Shown: piece by piece, positions 44,884 through 57,755 of the stretch
Layout: each line of letters starts with the position of its first letter
Position numbering within the stretch: position 1 is the first letter of the stretch
Assembly: GCA_963277665.1 (NCBI GenBank)
Contig: OY728159.1
Location: 1,021,405,343-1,021,469,342 of the forward strand
Direction of reading: 5' to 3'
Length of the DNA: 64,000 bases
Source of the DNA: Viscum album
Lineage: Eukaryota > Streptophyta > Magnoliopsida > Santalales > Viscaceae
Program-made: the position numbers and the translations under genes
The notes under the pieces: model-generated
What the model was told of the DNA's origin: nothing
The model's input: the letters and a program-made list of their open reading frames with translations, nothing else
Databases searched by the model: none

Positions 44884-45231
44884 AGGTAAGTATATCACAA
44901 TGGTGACACCACAAAGGTAACACCACGAAGGTAACACCACGAAGGTAGAAGTACCACAAAGTTAACACCATGAAGGTAAAAGTACCAAAAGGGTAACACC
45001 ATGAAGGTAACACCAGGGAGGTAAAGTACTAAAAAGGTAACACCATGAAGGTAACACCATGAAGATAAAAGTACCAAAAAGGTAACACCACAAAGGTAAC
45101 ACCACGAAGGTAACACCACGAAGGTAACACCATGAAGGTAAAGTACCATAAATGTAACACCAAGAAGGTAACACCATGAAGGTAACACCACGAAGGTAAC
45201 ACCACAAAGTTAAAATTACCACAAAGGTAAG
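44884..45231 (-). repeat. GGTAACACCA minisatellite in element E 3' LTR
   Basis: Two unit types interleave: ggtaacaccacgaa (14 bp) and ggtaaaagtaccaaaa or ggtaaagtaccaaaa (15-16 bp). About 350 bp here, against about 230 bp in the 5' LTR (52155-52387). On the minus strand the array stays open in several frames, giving repeated WCYLRGVTF-like peptides that I regard as a by-product. Confidence 0.85.
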
Positions 45232-45324
45232 GAATCAACTCACACTAGGTATATAACTTAAGTACAAAAGTATATATTAGTCGTAAATCTAGATCATCTT
45301 ATTCTATTGAGAGGCTCTGCTACT

Positions 45325-45490
45325 GACCCACACAAGATTGGTATGCATTGACCCACAGAGGATCATCGATCACTGACCCACACAGGATCTGACCCAAACA
45401 TGATCAGTATGCGCTGATGCACATAGGATCACTGAGCGCTGACCCACATAGGATTGATAGGTACTGACCTACACAGGATCTTTATTCATT
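45325..45490 (-). repeat. 25-bp tandem array in element E 3' LTR
   Basis: Units of the form gacccacacaggatcactgagcgct (25 bp), with one 16-bp short unit. Six full units here, seven in the 5' LTR (52484-52674). In element orientation they align with the 25-bp unit of element A. Confidence 0.82.
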
Positions 45491-48074
45491 CTTCATGTCA
45501 CAGCCATCCACAGGATTCTCTCACTAAGCACGCTTGATTCCCAGAGGATCCATTCCTCAAGCTATCATTCATACATTAACCTTCACTATGTTCCACGAAG
45601 AAGTGTCCCAAAGGACCACCATCTCGTAAGTTTTCCAACGCGACAGACGGCGCATCGATCGGACGCTCGGTCTATGAGATATGGGCACTTTTATATAAAA
45701 GGGTTAGTTGGATTCAAGTATGATCCAACCTAGGTCGCACATCAAACTCTGAAAAAACTCACTTAGAGTATATCAAAAGAAATACCTTGTCACTGGGGTT
45801 CTTATGCCATAGATGGCACATCAATCGAATACTCGGTCTGTTAGTTACATCCCTTTCCGTGAAAATGGAGGGTGATCGCACCTCGGTCCGGACCGACTCG
45901 ATCGGGCCCATCGAAATATGCCAAAAGGGACCGCTTCCCAAAAGGGATCCCACTTCCACTGAAATCATGTCAGCAAGACACCTGATTCATCAGTTATGGG
46001 TGTTTCTTTATTCAGGTACCAGTTGGGTCTGGGCCCGGTCCAACTTGGTCAGATCGGCCCGACATAATGGGTCTTGGGGTCTACCTGACCCCACTCGAGT
46101 CTGACCCACTAAGGGTTGGCCCGGTTCACTGGGTCCAGCCTGTCGGGGTCGGCTTGGTTCAGTTTGTGGGCCCGAGCTATGGTTGGCCCGTCCCACCAGG
46201 TGGGGCTCATCCCACCTTAGCCGGGGTGGGTCTGTCCTGCGCTGTCACGGTTCGCCAGAAGGCGGACCGCTTCTTTCATTGGCCATGTAGTTGTGAGGTC
46301 GTTTCATTTAACCAATGGGGTGCTGCCCCACCGCATTAACCGGTTGGTCGTTTGGCCAACCGGGTTCTGCCAATGTGGCATGATGCGGGCCACATCTCAT
46401 CCTCCTTTAGTGGCCTTTTAGCCGCAACCGCTACCACCAGCGGCTCCTGCGGGCACTACACTTGTCCCGTGCGACCGGCTCATGTCGACCACCCTTGGCC
46501 GCTGCGGCGTACTATCACGCACCACCTTCTACCGCCTGCGGCTAGTTTTCGTGGGTCTCCTTCGTCCACCGCTGGCCACCACCGATATGGCACACCATTG
46601 GTTTCTTTCGAGGGTCCCTGGATGTGCTATTGTGTCCGTTATTGGTGTCGTCTGCGCCTACGGCTCTTCCGTGCAACCACCAACAAAGCGTGACCCACTA
46701 TTTTTTGTTGTCGATTTGTAATTTTTTTCCCCAAACCTCACATCAAGAACAAAGCGGCAGAGGGTACAGGCCTTGTTCGTTTGGACCATGCCCTCCGCAT
46801 TAAGGTGATAGAAAGCGGGAGAGGATTTAATTCATCAAAGAAAATTTCAAAATTAACCCCCTACCTCTAGATCATTGGAGAATGTCCATGTTTGAGGAAG
46901 ATTCAATGTTTTTCATTCAGTGGTTCTCATCACCGCCCACTGGAACCGGTTCCGTCCTCCAAGTGGTTGTAATTGCAATACTTTTCCAGATCTTCATCGC
47001 TTAGTGAAGGCGTTCTAATAATCCTCCCCAAGATCCATATAAATAGGAGAGGGGAAGGGTGAATAACACATGTGAAATTAATGGGGTTCAATTAATTAAG
47101 GAACCTTCTTAATTCCAATGGTGTTATTACAATGAATTTATAAGTCATTCCATTTAATGGCTTGACACGTTGTTGGTCCTACCACTACCACTTGTTTGTT
47201 GGAGGAAAATAAATAATGGAAATAAAATAACTTTGTTATTTTATTGTTCTTTTAAATGTTGAAAGATTAACTTTTTATCTTGACCTTATGTGGTCTAAGT
47301 GAATCCTCCCTTAAGTGAATCATGGTGTTGTGGATTCAATGGTGACCTCATATTTTTAATCCGAGTATCGGTTCAAAAGTTATAAAACTTCGCTCGCACG
47401 TTTACTGAATGTACCTTAAAAAAAGTTCAGTAAATTATTAACATTCACCCTCGACCTGCGCTGGTCGAGGTTAGCCTCTACCTAAGGGGAAAACTCCCCA
47501 AAGAACTCAACAGTACTCTCATATTTTCAATCCAACTTACCATTTAGAAGTTATGGATTTTAACAATAAAATAATTATTACTTACTTAATTTATTTACAT
47601 CCAAAAACTAACTTCCATAGTTGGTACGTGCTGGAAAATGTTAGTATCAGCCTAAAGAAATCATACCCTCATGATCTCAGCAATACTCTTGGATTTTTAA
47701 TCTAAGTCACCGTTCGTGAGTTATAATATTTTAAAAAATAAAATAACTTTATTTAATTTTTTTGTTTACGTTTATGCCATTTTTGGGTTTTCTAACTAGA
47801 GACCTACGCCAACTAAAATTAAGTCACACCTTGGATAAACCCATTATCCTGAACACAACAGTGCCCTCAGATTTCTGATTTGGGCACCCATTTAAGAGTT
47901 ATTCCATTTTTTCAAGAAAACTACTCACACGTGCTAATTAAATATTAACAAAATTTTGACAGATCCTTCTGGGAACTCTGGGCCTTGGAATCACGTTCCA
48001 TCATATTTCACAACCTCTAAATAATTTAAAATAAATTTAAAAATATATATATATGGAATTTATAGGTCTTTACA

Positions 48075-51000
48075 TTCTCCCCACCTTAGGGTATTTCATC
48101 ATCGAAATCCAAAACAAAGGAAAATCAAACAAATGAGGGTATTGAGCAATAATCTGAGCCTTCCTCTCCCATATTCTCTCCTAGAGGTTCCCATGCTACA
48201 CAGAAATCGCACGAGAGGAATCGTCCATCCACAAAGGACTTGATATTTTCAATCCTTTATATCCACCAGAAACTCCATAAAAGTCGCCCCATCGTCGAAG
48301 CCTAGCTCACCCCAGTCGATAACGTGTGATGGATCATTTACGTACCTCCTCGGCTATGACTCATGGAAAACATTATGCACCTGATGCATCTGTGGGGGAA
48401 GATCTAGACAGTACGCCACCATGCCTACTTTACTGAGGATCTGGAAAGATCTGATGAACATCGGAGATAGCTTGTCACCCTAGTAGAATCTCCGCCATCC
48501 TCATCTGGGTGAGACCCATGGGAAGACATGGCCTCCCTCCTCAAACTCAAAGGGTCTTTGTATCCTATCAGAATAAGACTTATTCTTACTCTACACAGTC
48601 TTCACTTGTTAAAAATTAAGGTGTCGTGATACAAACTCTACCACTTCCTTCTTCATCCCTGGCCACCAGTACTGACGCCAGAGATCCTGGTACATCTTTT
48701 CCACTCTAGGATGTACCACTAAAGGAGGTGTATATAACTCTTTCAACACCTCCTCCCGTAGCATCACTAGTACCATGGTGCATCCTATAAAGAAAACAAC
48801 ATGCTCCCCACCTTCAGAAAATCCTTTAGTAGACTGTCCTGACGATATCTGAGCATATTGGGCCTCGTAGTCAACATCCCCAAGTTGTGCCTCTTGAACT
48901 CACTGAAGAATTGGGGGAGTGATAGTTATAGACTGGAGGTAAGCTACTTCATCTTTATCCATGAAGGATATCTGCAGCGTGACTAGCTGCTCTGATGCCT
49001 CACTTAGTAGTTGTAGAATAGACCTTATGTTGAGTGTGTCTGCTACTGCATTCCCCTTCCCAAGAGTATAGAATATCTCAAAGTCATAGTCCTAGAAAAA
49101 CTCTAGCCATTGTTGTTTTCTCAGCTGTCGTGAGCTATAGGTGATCACTGCTAGCTCCTACGTCACGAAACAACCTAGTCTGGTCCCTGATATGTCACAG
49201 TAGACTACATACACAATTCCCTCTTCTGGTAGCCTCAAGATGGGGCACTTTTCAGTCTCTATCTTAGCTATTGAAAGATATATGGATACTTCCCACCCAT
49301 AGGAAAGGCTCCCCCTTCTTCTTCAAAGTTGAAAAGGGTGCCGCTACCCTGGAGAAGTCAGGAATAAATCTCTGATAGTACTCAGCCAAAGAAAAAGTCT
49401 CTCTCCCTTCAGGGAGGTAGTCCTAGAAACATCTTTTGTAAAGATGTCCCCAAACATTGCCACTACTGTTGGAAACTGAAAACTCAAAACTCATGTTGCC
49501 ATGAGGGTAAGTATGGCTGACTCAAGAGTGATCAGTTTCACCCTACTATGCATGATTTTATCATGTCCTGCATGTGTTTCCTTTTTCGTTGACAAAGGAA
49601 AACCCCATTCCAATGTTGTAGATATACTAAATCTTGTTTGCATAAAATAGTCAATCTGTGTATGAACTGTGGATTTCCAGTCCATCCCCAAACTAACTTT
49701 GTAAGGCCTCGATGCTGCCACCAAGAGGTTCCAACTAAAACTCCTTCCTCAAGGGTCAGATCACACCATCGGCATAAGCGTGATTTTCGAGTCTCCTCCC
49801 AAAGGTATCTCCATACGTATGGGTCAAGTCATCAGTTTAACCAGAAACTCTAGGTCTTGAACAAGATTTGTGAAAAAAGGAATTATTGGTACTTATGTCT
49901 ATTAATATGATAGCTAGTAGTAGACATAGATTGTACCTCGAATCATTCCTGAAGCCCTTGGGTCACAATGTTTGACTGCATGCAACTACTCTACTCCCGT
50001 CCCCTGTCCTCCAGCTCCCTGAGCCTGATGGGGACCACATTAGTGTGGTGGTTGTAACATTTTGATATGTATACCACCTCATACTGATGTCCTACCTCCA
50101 CTTCCATATCTACTGCCCTATAGATTCATCTATATCTATCACTTCTTCTTCCCGAAACATTTTACACGCCCATGTCTTTGAGACTGACATCAGTTTCCTG
50201 CTTTCCCACTACTAACAATCACTGGTTGTATCCTCTGAGCCAAAAAAAATTCAACCAAAAAGGTTCTCTATAGCACCCTAACATAAGTAAGAATGAATAA
50301 AGGAATACTATTGTCTCAGATGTCTCTAAATGTACCTCACTCAGAGGTTCAAGACCTGAAGCACTGACCGTACTGTATTCATTAAGTACCTGGGATGGTC
50401 GGTACGCCTCAATGAATAATCAACTACCGACATTTCATCCTGCCAAAGTTGTAGAAGCTCTTTGGAACACTCACCCCTTAGATTTTTATAGAAATAGACC
50501 CCCTTCTCTGAGGAAGGTTCCCAATATTTTCCACAGAAAAGTCACCTCTTCTCAAGATCAGGGCAATCTAAACCCTGTCATCATCCTGCTGAGCCACATA
50601 AAAGGATTTCTACCAGGACCACCATCTGATTGAATGGTTCCCTAGCTAGATGGAAACTCGTCCACCTCCTCAAGCTAGTCCTTAGATTTCTGTGAGTTAG
50701 GCTCGCCTCAAAACCTAAGGGTTATCTGATGCTAAAACACATGTAAGGAACTAATCTTATATGTTTCCTCTACCAGTACCGTCATTTGTAACTGTTGACC
50801 AATGGGCAGTGATATAGCTGGTACACTACCCAAAGGTATCATCTCAGTCAACGTTCCATGTACCGAAGCCTCATCACCATGTGGACCATCTTCATGGTCA
50901 CGCACTGATAAAGACTAGCAGCTAGGATCACCATCTGATTTTCTGGTGTCCCAAATAGGTGAAAAACTCTAGTCACAGCCCCCAGCGAGTTCTCAGCTTC

Positions 51001-51484
51001 CTGAGAATCTATCTCGTCTTGAAACATCGGAGGCCTATACTACTGGAACTCGTGAAATGCACTCATTTGGCATGCACAGTCCACTTGTATCATTTGTTTC
51101 TAATCCACACGGGATCGCTAGAATGTTGATCCACATAGGATTGCTTGGTGGGCTGTCATTGTGTACTTTCTCGAGAATCCTAGCTAGCTGTCTACGCGGC
51201 GACATCCTGATAAGGAACAAGTGAACCATGGTCATTAAGTTTTACCTAGTGAGATGACTCCAAAGAAACCAAGGAAAAACATTTCCAAAACACATGCAAT
51301 CTGTGTTTTCATGCACTGAGTCGGAAATTAGAATTCAGGGTCCTTATGTATGAATACATCGGCAGCTACACCAACATTGGATTTCCCAAACTAAAAACCA
51401 CACTCATAACACTTAAAATAATTACCCCATTGGAAATATCAGAGTCTTAGTTCTTTGGTAGAATTGAATCCTCTGATACCACTT
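48075..51484 (-). pseudogene. Element E internal region: gag, protease, RT and integrase remnants
   Basis: Minus-strand order: gag-like remnants at about 51250-50000; protease and RT entry at 49860-49480 (ASRPYKVSLGMDW); then a direct jump near 49400 from the RT start to AEYYQRFIPDFSRVA, so the RT catalytic core is deleted. RNase H remnant at about 49240-49060. H2C2 zinc domain near 48730-48640 (VHPRVEKMYQDLWRQYWWPGM). Then another jump to QSKNKSYSDRIQRPFEFEEG near 48600-48530, so the DDE core is deleted. GPY/F and tail region to 48090 (DPSHVIDWGELGFDD). Stops throughout. Confidence 0.8.
51471..51481 (-). promoter_or_regulatory. Element E primer-binding site
   Basis: Minus strand TGGTATCAGAG, a perfect match to the initiator-tRNA-Met site, four bases from the 5' LTR. 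Confidence 0.9.
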
Positions 51485-54400
51485 TGTCACAACCTGTCCC
51501 CTGGGGCCCGTGTCGTGACTACCCCAAGCCCGCCTTCTATAGGCCTGGGGTTGGAGACTAGCACCAAAAAGTAAAATCCCTATAATGGTAAGGCATTTCC
51601 TTTAAACCTGTACAAACACACATTCCATGAACACAACAAGAATCATCCACGAAGTAAACTACTGTAGTAAAAAAGTGTACTAAAAGTAAAGGGGGTGGAA
51701 TACAAGCCCAACTGAAAAGTACAAGTACAACTGAAAAGAGAAAACAACTCCTGGATCGTCCACTGAGGATCCTACCTGAAGGGTAGGTACAGATCATCTC
51801 CACAACACTCCACGTTAGCCCGTCTCCTCTGTGTACCACCTGGTCCTGGCTCCCCCAAGTCTCAACCTAGTTGCTCGTTGTATGCACAAGACACAACAAG
51901 GTGCGAGAAAAGCCTATGCAGGGGTGAGTATAACAATACTAAGTAGGGACCCCAAGACCCTCGATGGTCTCCCAGAGTTCTGCGCAAAGAAAATACCACA
52001 AAGAAAGACCTCAATCACAAATCACGACGCAATTATCAACTCTACATAGGTATATTCCCTTACATGTACCTAATTTATCAAAATATACTCATCTCTTATA
52101 TGAGGAAACACAAGGCCCCAACCTTTATGCCATTTTCACAATTGATCCAAGAGGGAAGTATACCACAAAGGTAACACCACGAAGGTAAAAGTTCCACAAA
52201 GGTAACACCATGAAGGTAACACCACGAAGGTAAAAGTACCACAATGGTAACACCACGAAGGTAAAGTACCACAATGGTAACACCCCAAAGGTAACACCAT
52301 GAAGGTAAAAATACCACAAAGGTAACACCAAGAAGGTAAAGTACCACAAAGGTAACACCAGGAAGGTAAAATTACCACAAAGGTAAGGACTTAGATCACA
52401 CAAGGTATATAAATTAATTACATAAGTACAAATGATTAGTCGTAAATATAGATTATTTTATTCTATTGAGAGGCTCTGTTGTTGACCCACATAGGATCGG
52501 TATGCGCTGACCCACAGAGGATCACTGAGCGCTAACCCACACAGGATCTGACCCACACAATATCAGTATGCACTGACCCACACAGAATCACTGAGCACTG
52601 ACCCACACAGGATTGTTGATCACTGACCCATATAGGATCGATAGGTACTGACCCACACATGATCGTTATTCATTCTTCACGTCATAGCCAGCCACGAAAT
52701 TCCCGCACTAAGCATGTTTGATTTTGGAAGGATCCACTTATCAAGTTATCATTAATACCTCAACCACCATGAAGTTCCATGAAGAAGTGTCCCAAAATAC
52801 CTCTATGTCGTAAGGGTTCCAATGCGACAGACGGCGCATTGATCGGATGCCCAGTCTGTGAGATATGGGCACTTTTGTAAAAAAGGGCCCGGTTGGATTC
52901 AAGTATGATCCGACCCACGTCTCACATTAAACACTGACAAAACTTACTTAGAGTATCTCAAAATTACCATTTTGTCACTATGGTCCTTATTCCACATACG
53001 GCACGTCAATCGGACGCCCCGGTCTGTTAGTTACATCCCTTTCTGTGAAACGGGGGGTGATCGCACCTCCATCTGGCTTGGCTCGGTATGGACTGCCGGA
53101 ATATTCTAAAGGGACCGCTTCCCAAAAGGGGTCCCAACGCCACTGACAGTGTGTCAACCGGACACTCGATTCGTCAGTTATAGGTGTTTATTTATTCGGG
53201 TACCGGTTGGGTCTGGGCCCGGTCCGACTTGGTCAGACCGGCCTGACACAATAGGTCCTGAGGTCTACCTGACCCCGTTCGGGTCTGACCCACTAAGGTT
53301 TGTCCAGGTTTACCAGTTCTGGCCCGTTGGGGTCGGCCTGGTTCAGTTCGCGGGCCCGAACTACAGTTGGCCCAACTCGCTGGGTGGGGCTCGGCCCACC
53401 TACACTGGCCCCACGATTACGGGGCTGTTTCACCCATTCCTTGGGGCGCTACCCCACCGCATTAACTGGTCGATTGTTCGGCCGACCGGGTTCTGCCAAT
53501 ACGGTGAGGCGCAGGTCGGGCCACACCCTTCTGTCGCGGCCTGCTGGTCGCGGCCGCTTCCGCCGGCGGTGCTAGCGGGCGCCGAACTTGTTCCGCATGG
53601 CCAGCTCAGTTCGGCCACCTTGGCCGTCATGGTGCGCTATTGTGCGCTGCCTTCCACTGCCCGCGGTCAGTTGCCGAGGGTCTCCTCCAGCCACCACTGG
53701 CCACCGCCGACATGGCGCTCTGGCGGTTTCTTCCCTGGGTCACCGGACATGTTCCGGTGTCCATTCTTGGTGTCATTTGTGCCTATGGCTCTTCGGTGAC
53801 ACCACCGACATAGTGTGACCTGCTATTTCGTGTTTCCGTCGATTTGGAATTTTTTTCCCCCGTGTTCACATCAAGAACAAAGGGGCAGAGGGTTAGGGCC
53901 TTGTTCGTTTGGCATGCGCCCTCCGCGTTAAGGTGATAGCAAGTGGGAGAGGATTTAATTCATCAAAGACAACTTCAAAATAAACCCTCTACCTCAAGAT
54001 CATTGGAGAATGTCTGTGTTTGAGGAACAGTCGGTGTTCGTCGTTCGGTGGTTCTTGTCATCACCCGCTGGAACCGCTTCCATCTTCCAAGTGGTTAACA
54101 TCGCGGTACTTTGCAAGAACTTCGTCGCTTGGTGAAGTCGTGCCAATACTCCTCTCTAAGCTCCATATAAATAGGAGAGGGGAAGGGTGAGTAACACATG
54201 TCAAATTAATGGGGTTCAATTAATTAAGGAACCTTCCTAATTCCAATGGTGTTTTTACAAAGAATTGAGGTGTCAAGCCATTTAATGGCTTGACACATCG
54301 TTGGTCCCACCACCGCCGCTTTTCCATTGGAGGAAAAGAAAGAAAGGAAATAAAATAAATTTTTTATTTTATTATTGTTTTAAATGTTCAAAATCTAACT

Positions 54401-55197
54401 TTTTCTCCTAATCTTCTATGGTCGAAGTGAATCCTCCCTTAAGCGAATCCCGGTGATGCGGATTCAATGGTTCCCTTGAATTTTTAACCTGAGCACCGGT
54501 TCAAAAGCTAGAAAACGCCACTCATGAATTTACTGAATATACCTTAAAAAAGTTAAATAAATTATTAACATGCACCCTCAACCTTCACCGGTTGAGGTTA
54601 GGCTTCGCATAAGGGGAAAAATCCCCAAAGAACTCAACGGTACTCTCAGATTTTCAATCCGAGTTACCATTTTGAGGTTATGGATTTTAACAATAAAATA
54701 ATTGTTACTTGATTATTTTATTTACGCCAAAAACTATCTTCCATAGTTGGAATGAGCTAACCAATGTTAGTATCTTCCTAAAGAAATTATTCCCTTAATA
54801 GCTCAGCGGTGGTCTCAGATTTTTAATCTGAGTCACCGTTCGTGAGTTATAAGAATTTAAAAATAAAAATAACTTTATTTAATTATTTTATTTACAGTTA
54901 TTCCATTTTCGTGTTTTCTCACCGGAGGCCTATACCGACTAAACTTAAGTCGCACCAAGGGTAAACCTGATATCTTGAATGCAATGGTTCCCTCAGATTT
55001 CTGATCCGAGCACCTGTTTAAGAGTTATTACACTTTTTTTAGGAAAACTGCTCATGTGCGCTAGTTAAAGCTTAACAAAATTTCGGCGGATCATTCCGGG
55101 CACTCCAGGCCTCAGAATCGTGTGCTGTCAGATTTCACGACCTTGAAATAATAAAAAATAATTTAAAAAGTATATATGGAATTTATATGTCTTTATA
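51485..55197 (-). repeat. Element E 5' LTR
   Basis: Aligned with 44219-48074 but visibly diverged. Minisatellite 52155-52387, 25-bp array 52484-52674, GC-rich block about 53000-53830. The terminal bases read TATAAAGAC on the minus strand, where the other LTR has TGTAAAGAC. Confidence 0.88.
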
Positions 55198-57250
55198 TGC
55201 AAATTTTACATTATCCTTTTGGGGATATGCATTACAAACTGCATATTACACATTAAACCGAGTACCAACTAAGGCCAAAAATGGAATTCCCTCCGAGATA
55301 TGGAATGGAAAGAAACCCATTTTGTCACACACACACATGTATGGGGATGCAAGGTTTTTGTTAAGGCCTTTTTAGGAAATAAACTAGCACCTTGGGGCAT
55401 GAAGTGTATCTTTATTGGATATCCCAAGGAAACAAAAGGATATTGCCTATATAACCCTTCAGACAAGAATGTGATTGTCACCAGACAAGCCGTCTTTCTT
55501 GAGAAGGAGCACATCCTAAAAAGGGATAGTGGGAGAAATATTGACTTTGAAGAATTTGATGCTCAAGATACACAGAATTTGGTATAGGAACAAGTTCCAC
55601 TGGTCCCCATGGAAGAGGTTCCAGAAACACATGTACTGCGTAGGAGCTCAAGAGAAGTAAGGGAACCATAGAGAATTGGTTTCCTAGTCACCAAGTATGG
55701 TGAATAATTATTGTTGGACAATGATGAACCTCCCTCCTACAAGGAAGTAGTAGAGAGCTTAGAAGCTTCAAGATGGCTAGAAGCTATGAATTCTAAGATG
55801 GATTCCATGTATTAGAACTAAGTTTGGGTTTTGGTCGATGATCCAGTTAATGTAAATCATGTTGGATGAAAATGGGTATTCAAGAGCTATATGGACATGG
55901 AAGGTCAAGTTAGTTCCTATAAATCAAGGCTAGTGGCTAAAGGATTCATACAGTTTCAAAAAATTGACTATGATGAAACCTTTTGTCCAGTTTCCATGTT
56001 TAAATACATAAAAATTATACTTTCCATAATAGATTACCATGACTACGATATTTGGTAGATGGATGTAAAAACACCATTCCTTAATGGTAATATTCCAAAA
56101 GATGTATATATGACACAACCAGAAGGTTTTGTGACACCAGGTGAAGCCAAACAAGTTTGTATGTTGCAAAAATCCATTTATGGATTAAAGCAAGCATCCA
56201 GGTCATGGAACATTCAATTTGATGAATCCATAAAGGAACTTGGTCTCATTAAGAATGAATGTGATCCATTTGTTTATAAGTGTTTTAATGGGAATGAATT
56301 CGTTATCCTAGTAGTATATATTGAAAACATATTACTTATTGGAAAATATGTACCAATCTTATAGTCAGTTAAATACTGGTTGAACAAGTAATTCTCCATG
56401 AAGGACTGAGGTAAATCAAGCTGCATTCTAGGGATCAAGATCATTCGTGATAGATCCAAGAGGATTCTTGGACTAATTCAGGGTCCATAAAGTGACCAGA
56501 TACTAAAGAGAATTAGTATGGAAAAATCAAAGAGGGAATTATTTCCAGTTTCACGTGGACAAAATCTTTCTAATAGAATGTGTCCTCAGACACAATAGGA
56601 GAAAGATAGGATGAGTAAGATCCCATATTCTTTGGTTATATGATCCATCGTGTATGTCATGTTATGTTCCATAATTGATGTTTCCTATGCACTAAGCATG
56701 GTAGTCATATATCAAGAAGATCTAGGAGAAAAAAATTGGACTGTTGTTAAGACTATCCTTAAGTATCTGAGAAGAACTAAGGATATGTTCACGGTGTATT
56801 GAGGAGATGATGAGTTTGTCATCAAAGGGTATACTTATGATGGGTTTTAGACAGATCAGAATGATCTGAAATTGCAATCAGGATATGTTTTTTGTCTCAA
56901 CGGATGAGATGTGAGCTGGAACAGTTCAAAGCAGCCAGTTGATTCTGATTCTTTAACAGAGTCTGAATATATAGCAGCTTATAACGTAGCCAAGGAATCC
57001 ATCTGTATTTGGAACATTGTTTAGGATCTTGATGTGGTGCCTAGTAGTAAATATCCTATCACATTGTATTGTGATAATACTACAGTAGTAGATCTTGCAA
57101 AAGAATCAATGTCACATCAACTGACAAAGAACATTCTTTGAAAGTATCACCTCTTGAGGTATTTCTATCAAAGGGGTGAAGTTTCAGTGAGTAGAGTGTC
57201 CACGAAAGAAAACATGGTGGATCCCATGACTAAATTCCTATCTTAGAAGA
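55198..57250 (+). pseudogene. Element C integrase end, RT and RNase H
   Basis: ANFTLSFWGYALQTAYYTLNRVP continues the integrase directly from the other side of E. The RT lies at about 55740-56370 (RWLEAMNSKMDSM, KWVFKSYMDMEGQ, MDVKTPFLNGNIPKDVYM, SIYGLKQASRSWN). The catalytic YVDD position reads YIEN, so both aspartates are lost. RNase H spans about 56880-57240 (SGYVFCLNG, ITLYCDNTTVVDLAK, KENMVDPMTKFLS). About fifteen stops in an otherwise continuous frame. Stops near 56055, 56395 and 56825 are TAG or TGA. Confidence 0.88.
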
Positions 57251-57323
57251 AGCATTAATATCATGTGAGAGCTAGCGGGTTAAAGGTTGTTAGCAGTTGG
57301 CTCTAGTCCAAGTGGGAGTCTTC

Positions 57324-57507
57324 TGGAGTTGGTGGCCTAGAACCAACTAATTTGTACTTTATTTATTAATAAATACCTTATCACATCTTGATTGTTCTTC
57401 TACGTGACAATGCATGTGATAATGTCCCAAGGATAGCTATTGCACTAAATGGTCATAGAAGATCCCTGCTATGATGAGAACCTAGAAGTTCAATAACACT
57501 GTTCTTA
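57324..57507 (+). repeat. Element C 3' LTR, truncated by element D
   Basis: Matches the first 185 bp of the 5' LTR and then ends abruptly at gttctta, where element D begins. The rest lies beyond D, outside the window. Confidence 0.85.
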
Positions 57508-57755
57508 TATGGCCCCGGCCTTAAACCTTACTTAATCTTGAGTTATTACAAGATTACACATTGAGGATCTTTTCAGGTTTAGATTTTTAGAGAATTAGAA
57601 CATAAAACTTGCATTACATTCCACATATAAACAAAGTGGTTACATAAAGATAGTATTCATTTTTTCCATCAATGGAAACATATTTAAAATAAGACATGGA
57701 TTCATTCTTGACACTTCCTTGACACTATCATCATATCATGTACCTTTCCCTTGAC

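Larger units (their letters stand above)
44219..48074 (-). repeat. Element E 3' LTR
   Basis: Plus-strand ends are TGTCACGACCTG and GGTCTTTACA. It contains the GGTAACACCA minisatellite (44884-45231), the 25-bp array (45325-45490), a GC-rich block (about 45880-46700), and a hairpin (44659-44677, minus strand TATTG loop) with an acceptor-like TAG at 44616. Confidence 0.88.
44219..55197 (-). mobile_element. Ty3/gypsy element E (minus strand, deletion derivative)
   Basis: LTRs lie at 44219-48074 and 51485-55197, with a primer-binding site at 51471-51481 and a polypurine tract at 48075-48088, both read on the minus strand. The flanking bases tgtag (44214-44218) and tgcaa (55198-55202) look like one decayed 5-bp duplication. 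The copia integrase reads straight across (MMSH then ANFTLSFWG). The internal region is only 3.4 kb: the RT core and the integrase DDE core are missing. It is related to element A (same polypurine tract, same 25-bp LTR repeat). Confidence 0.9.
38261..57507 (+). mobile_element. Ty1/copia element C (old, split by E and cut by D)
   Basis: The LTR begins TGGAGTTGGTGGCC at 38261 and again at 57324. Internal order is primer-binding site, long leader, gag, protease, integrase, RT, RNase H, polypurine-like ccaagtgggag (57308-57318). The integrase is split by element E, and the 3' LTR is cut after 184 bp by element D at 57507. Stops are frequent. The distal end of the 3' LTR is outside the window, so the target duplication cannot be checked. 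Confidence 0.88.

Noticed and set aside
44895..45238. Minus-strand ORFs with repeated WCYLRGVTF-like peptides (also 52096-52403)
   Set aside because: They are the translation of a minisatellite that happens to lack stops in several frames; no start context or domain.
44884..45490. CRISPR-like array
   Set aside because: Repeats are direct and abutting, without unique spacers, in a plant retrotransposon LTR.
53149..53799. 216-codon plus-strand ORF
   Set aside because: It lies antisense within the GC-rich part of the E 5' LTR. The matching part of the other LTR does not keep it, and its sequence follows local GC repeats.
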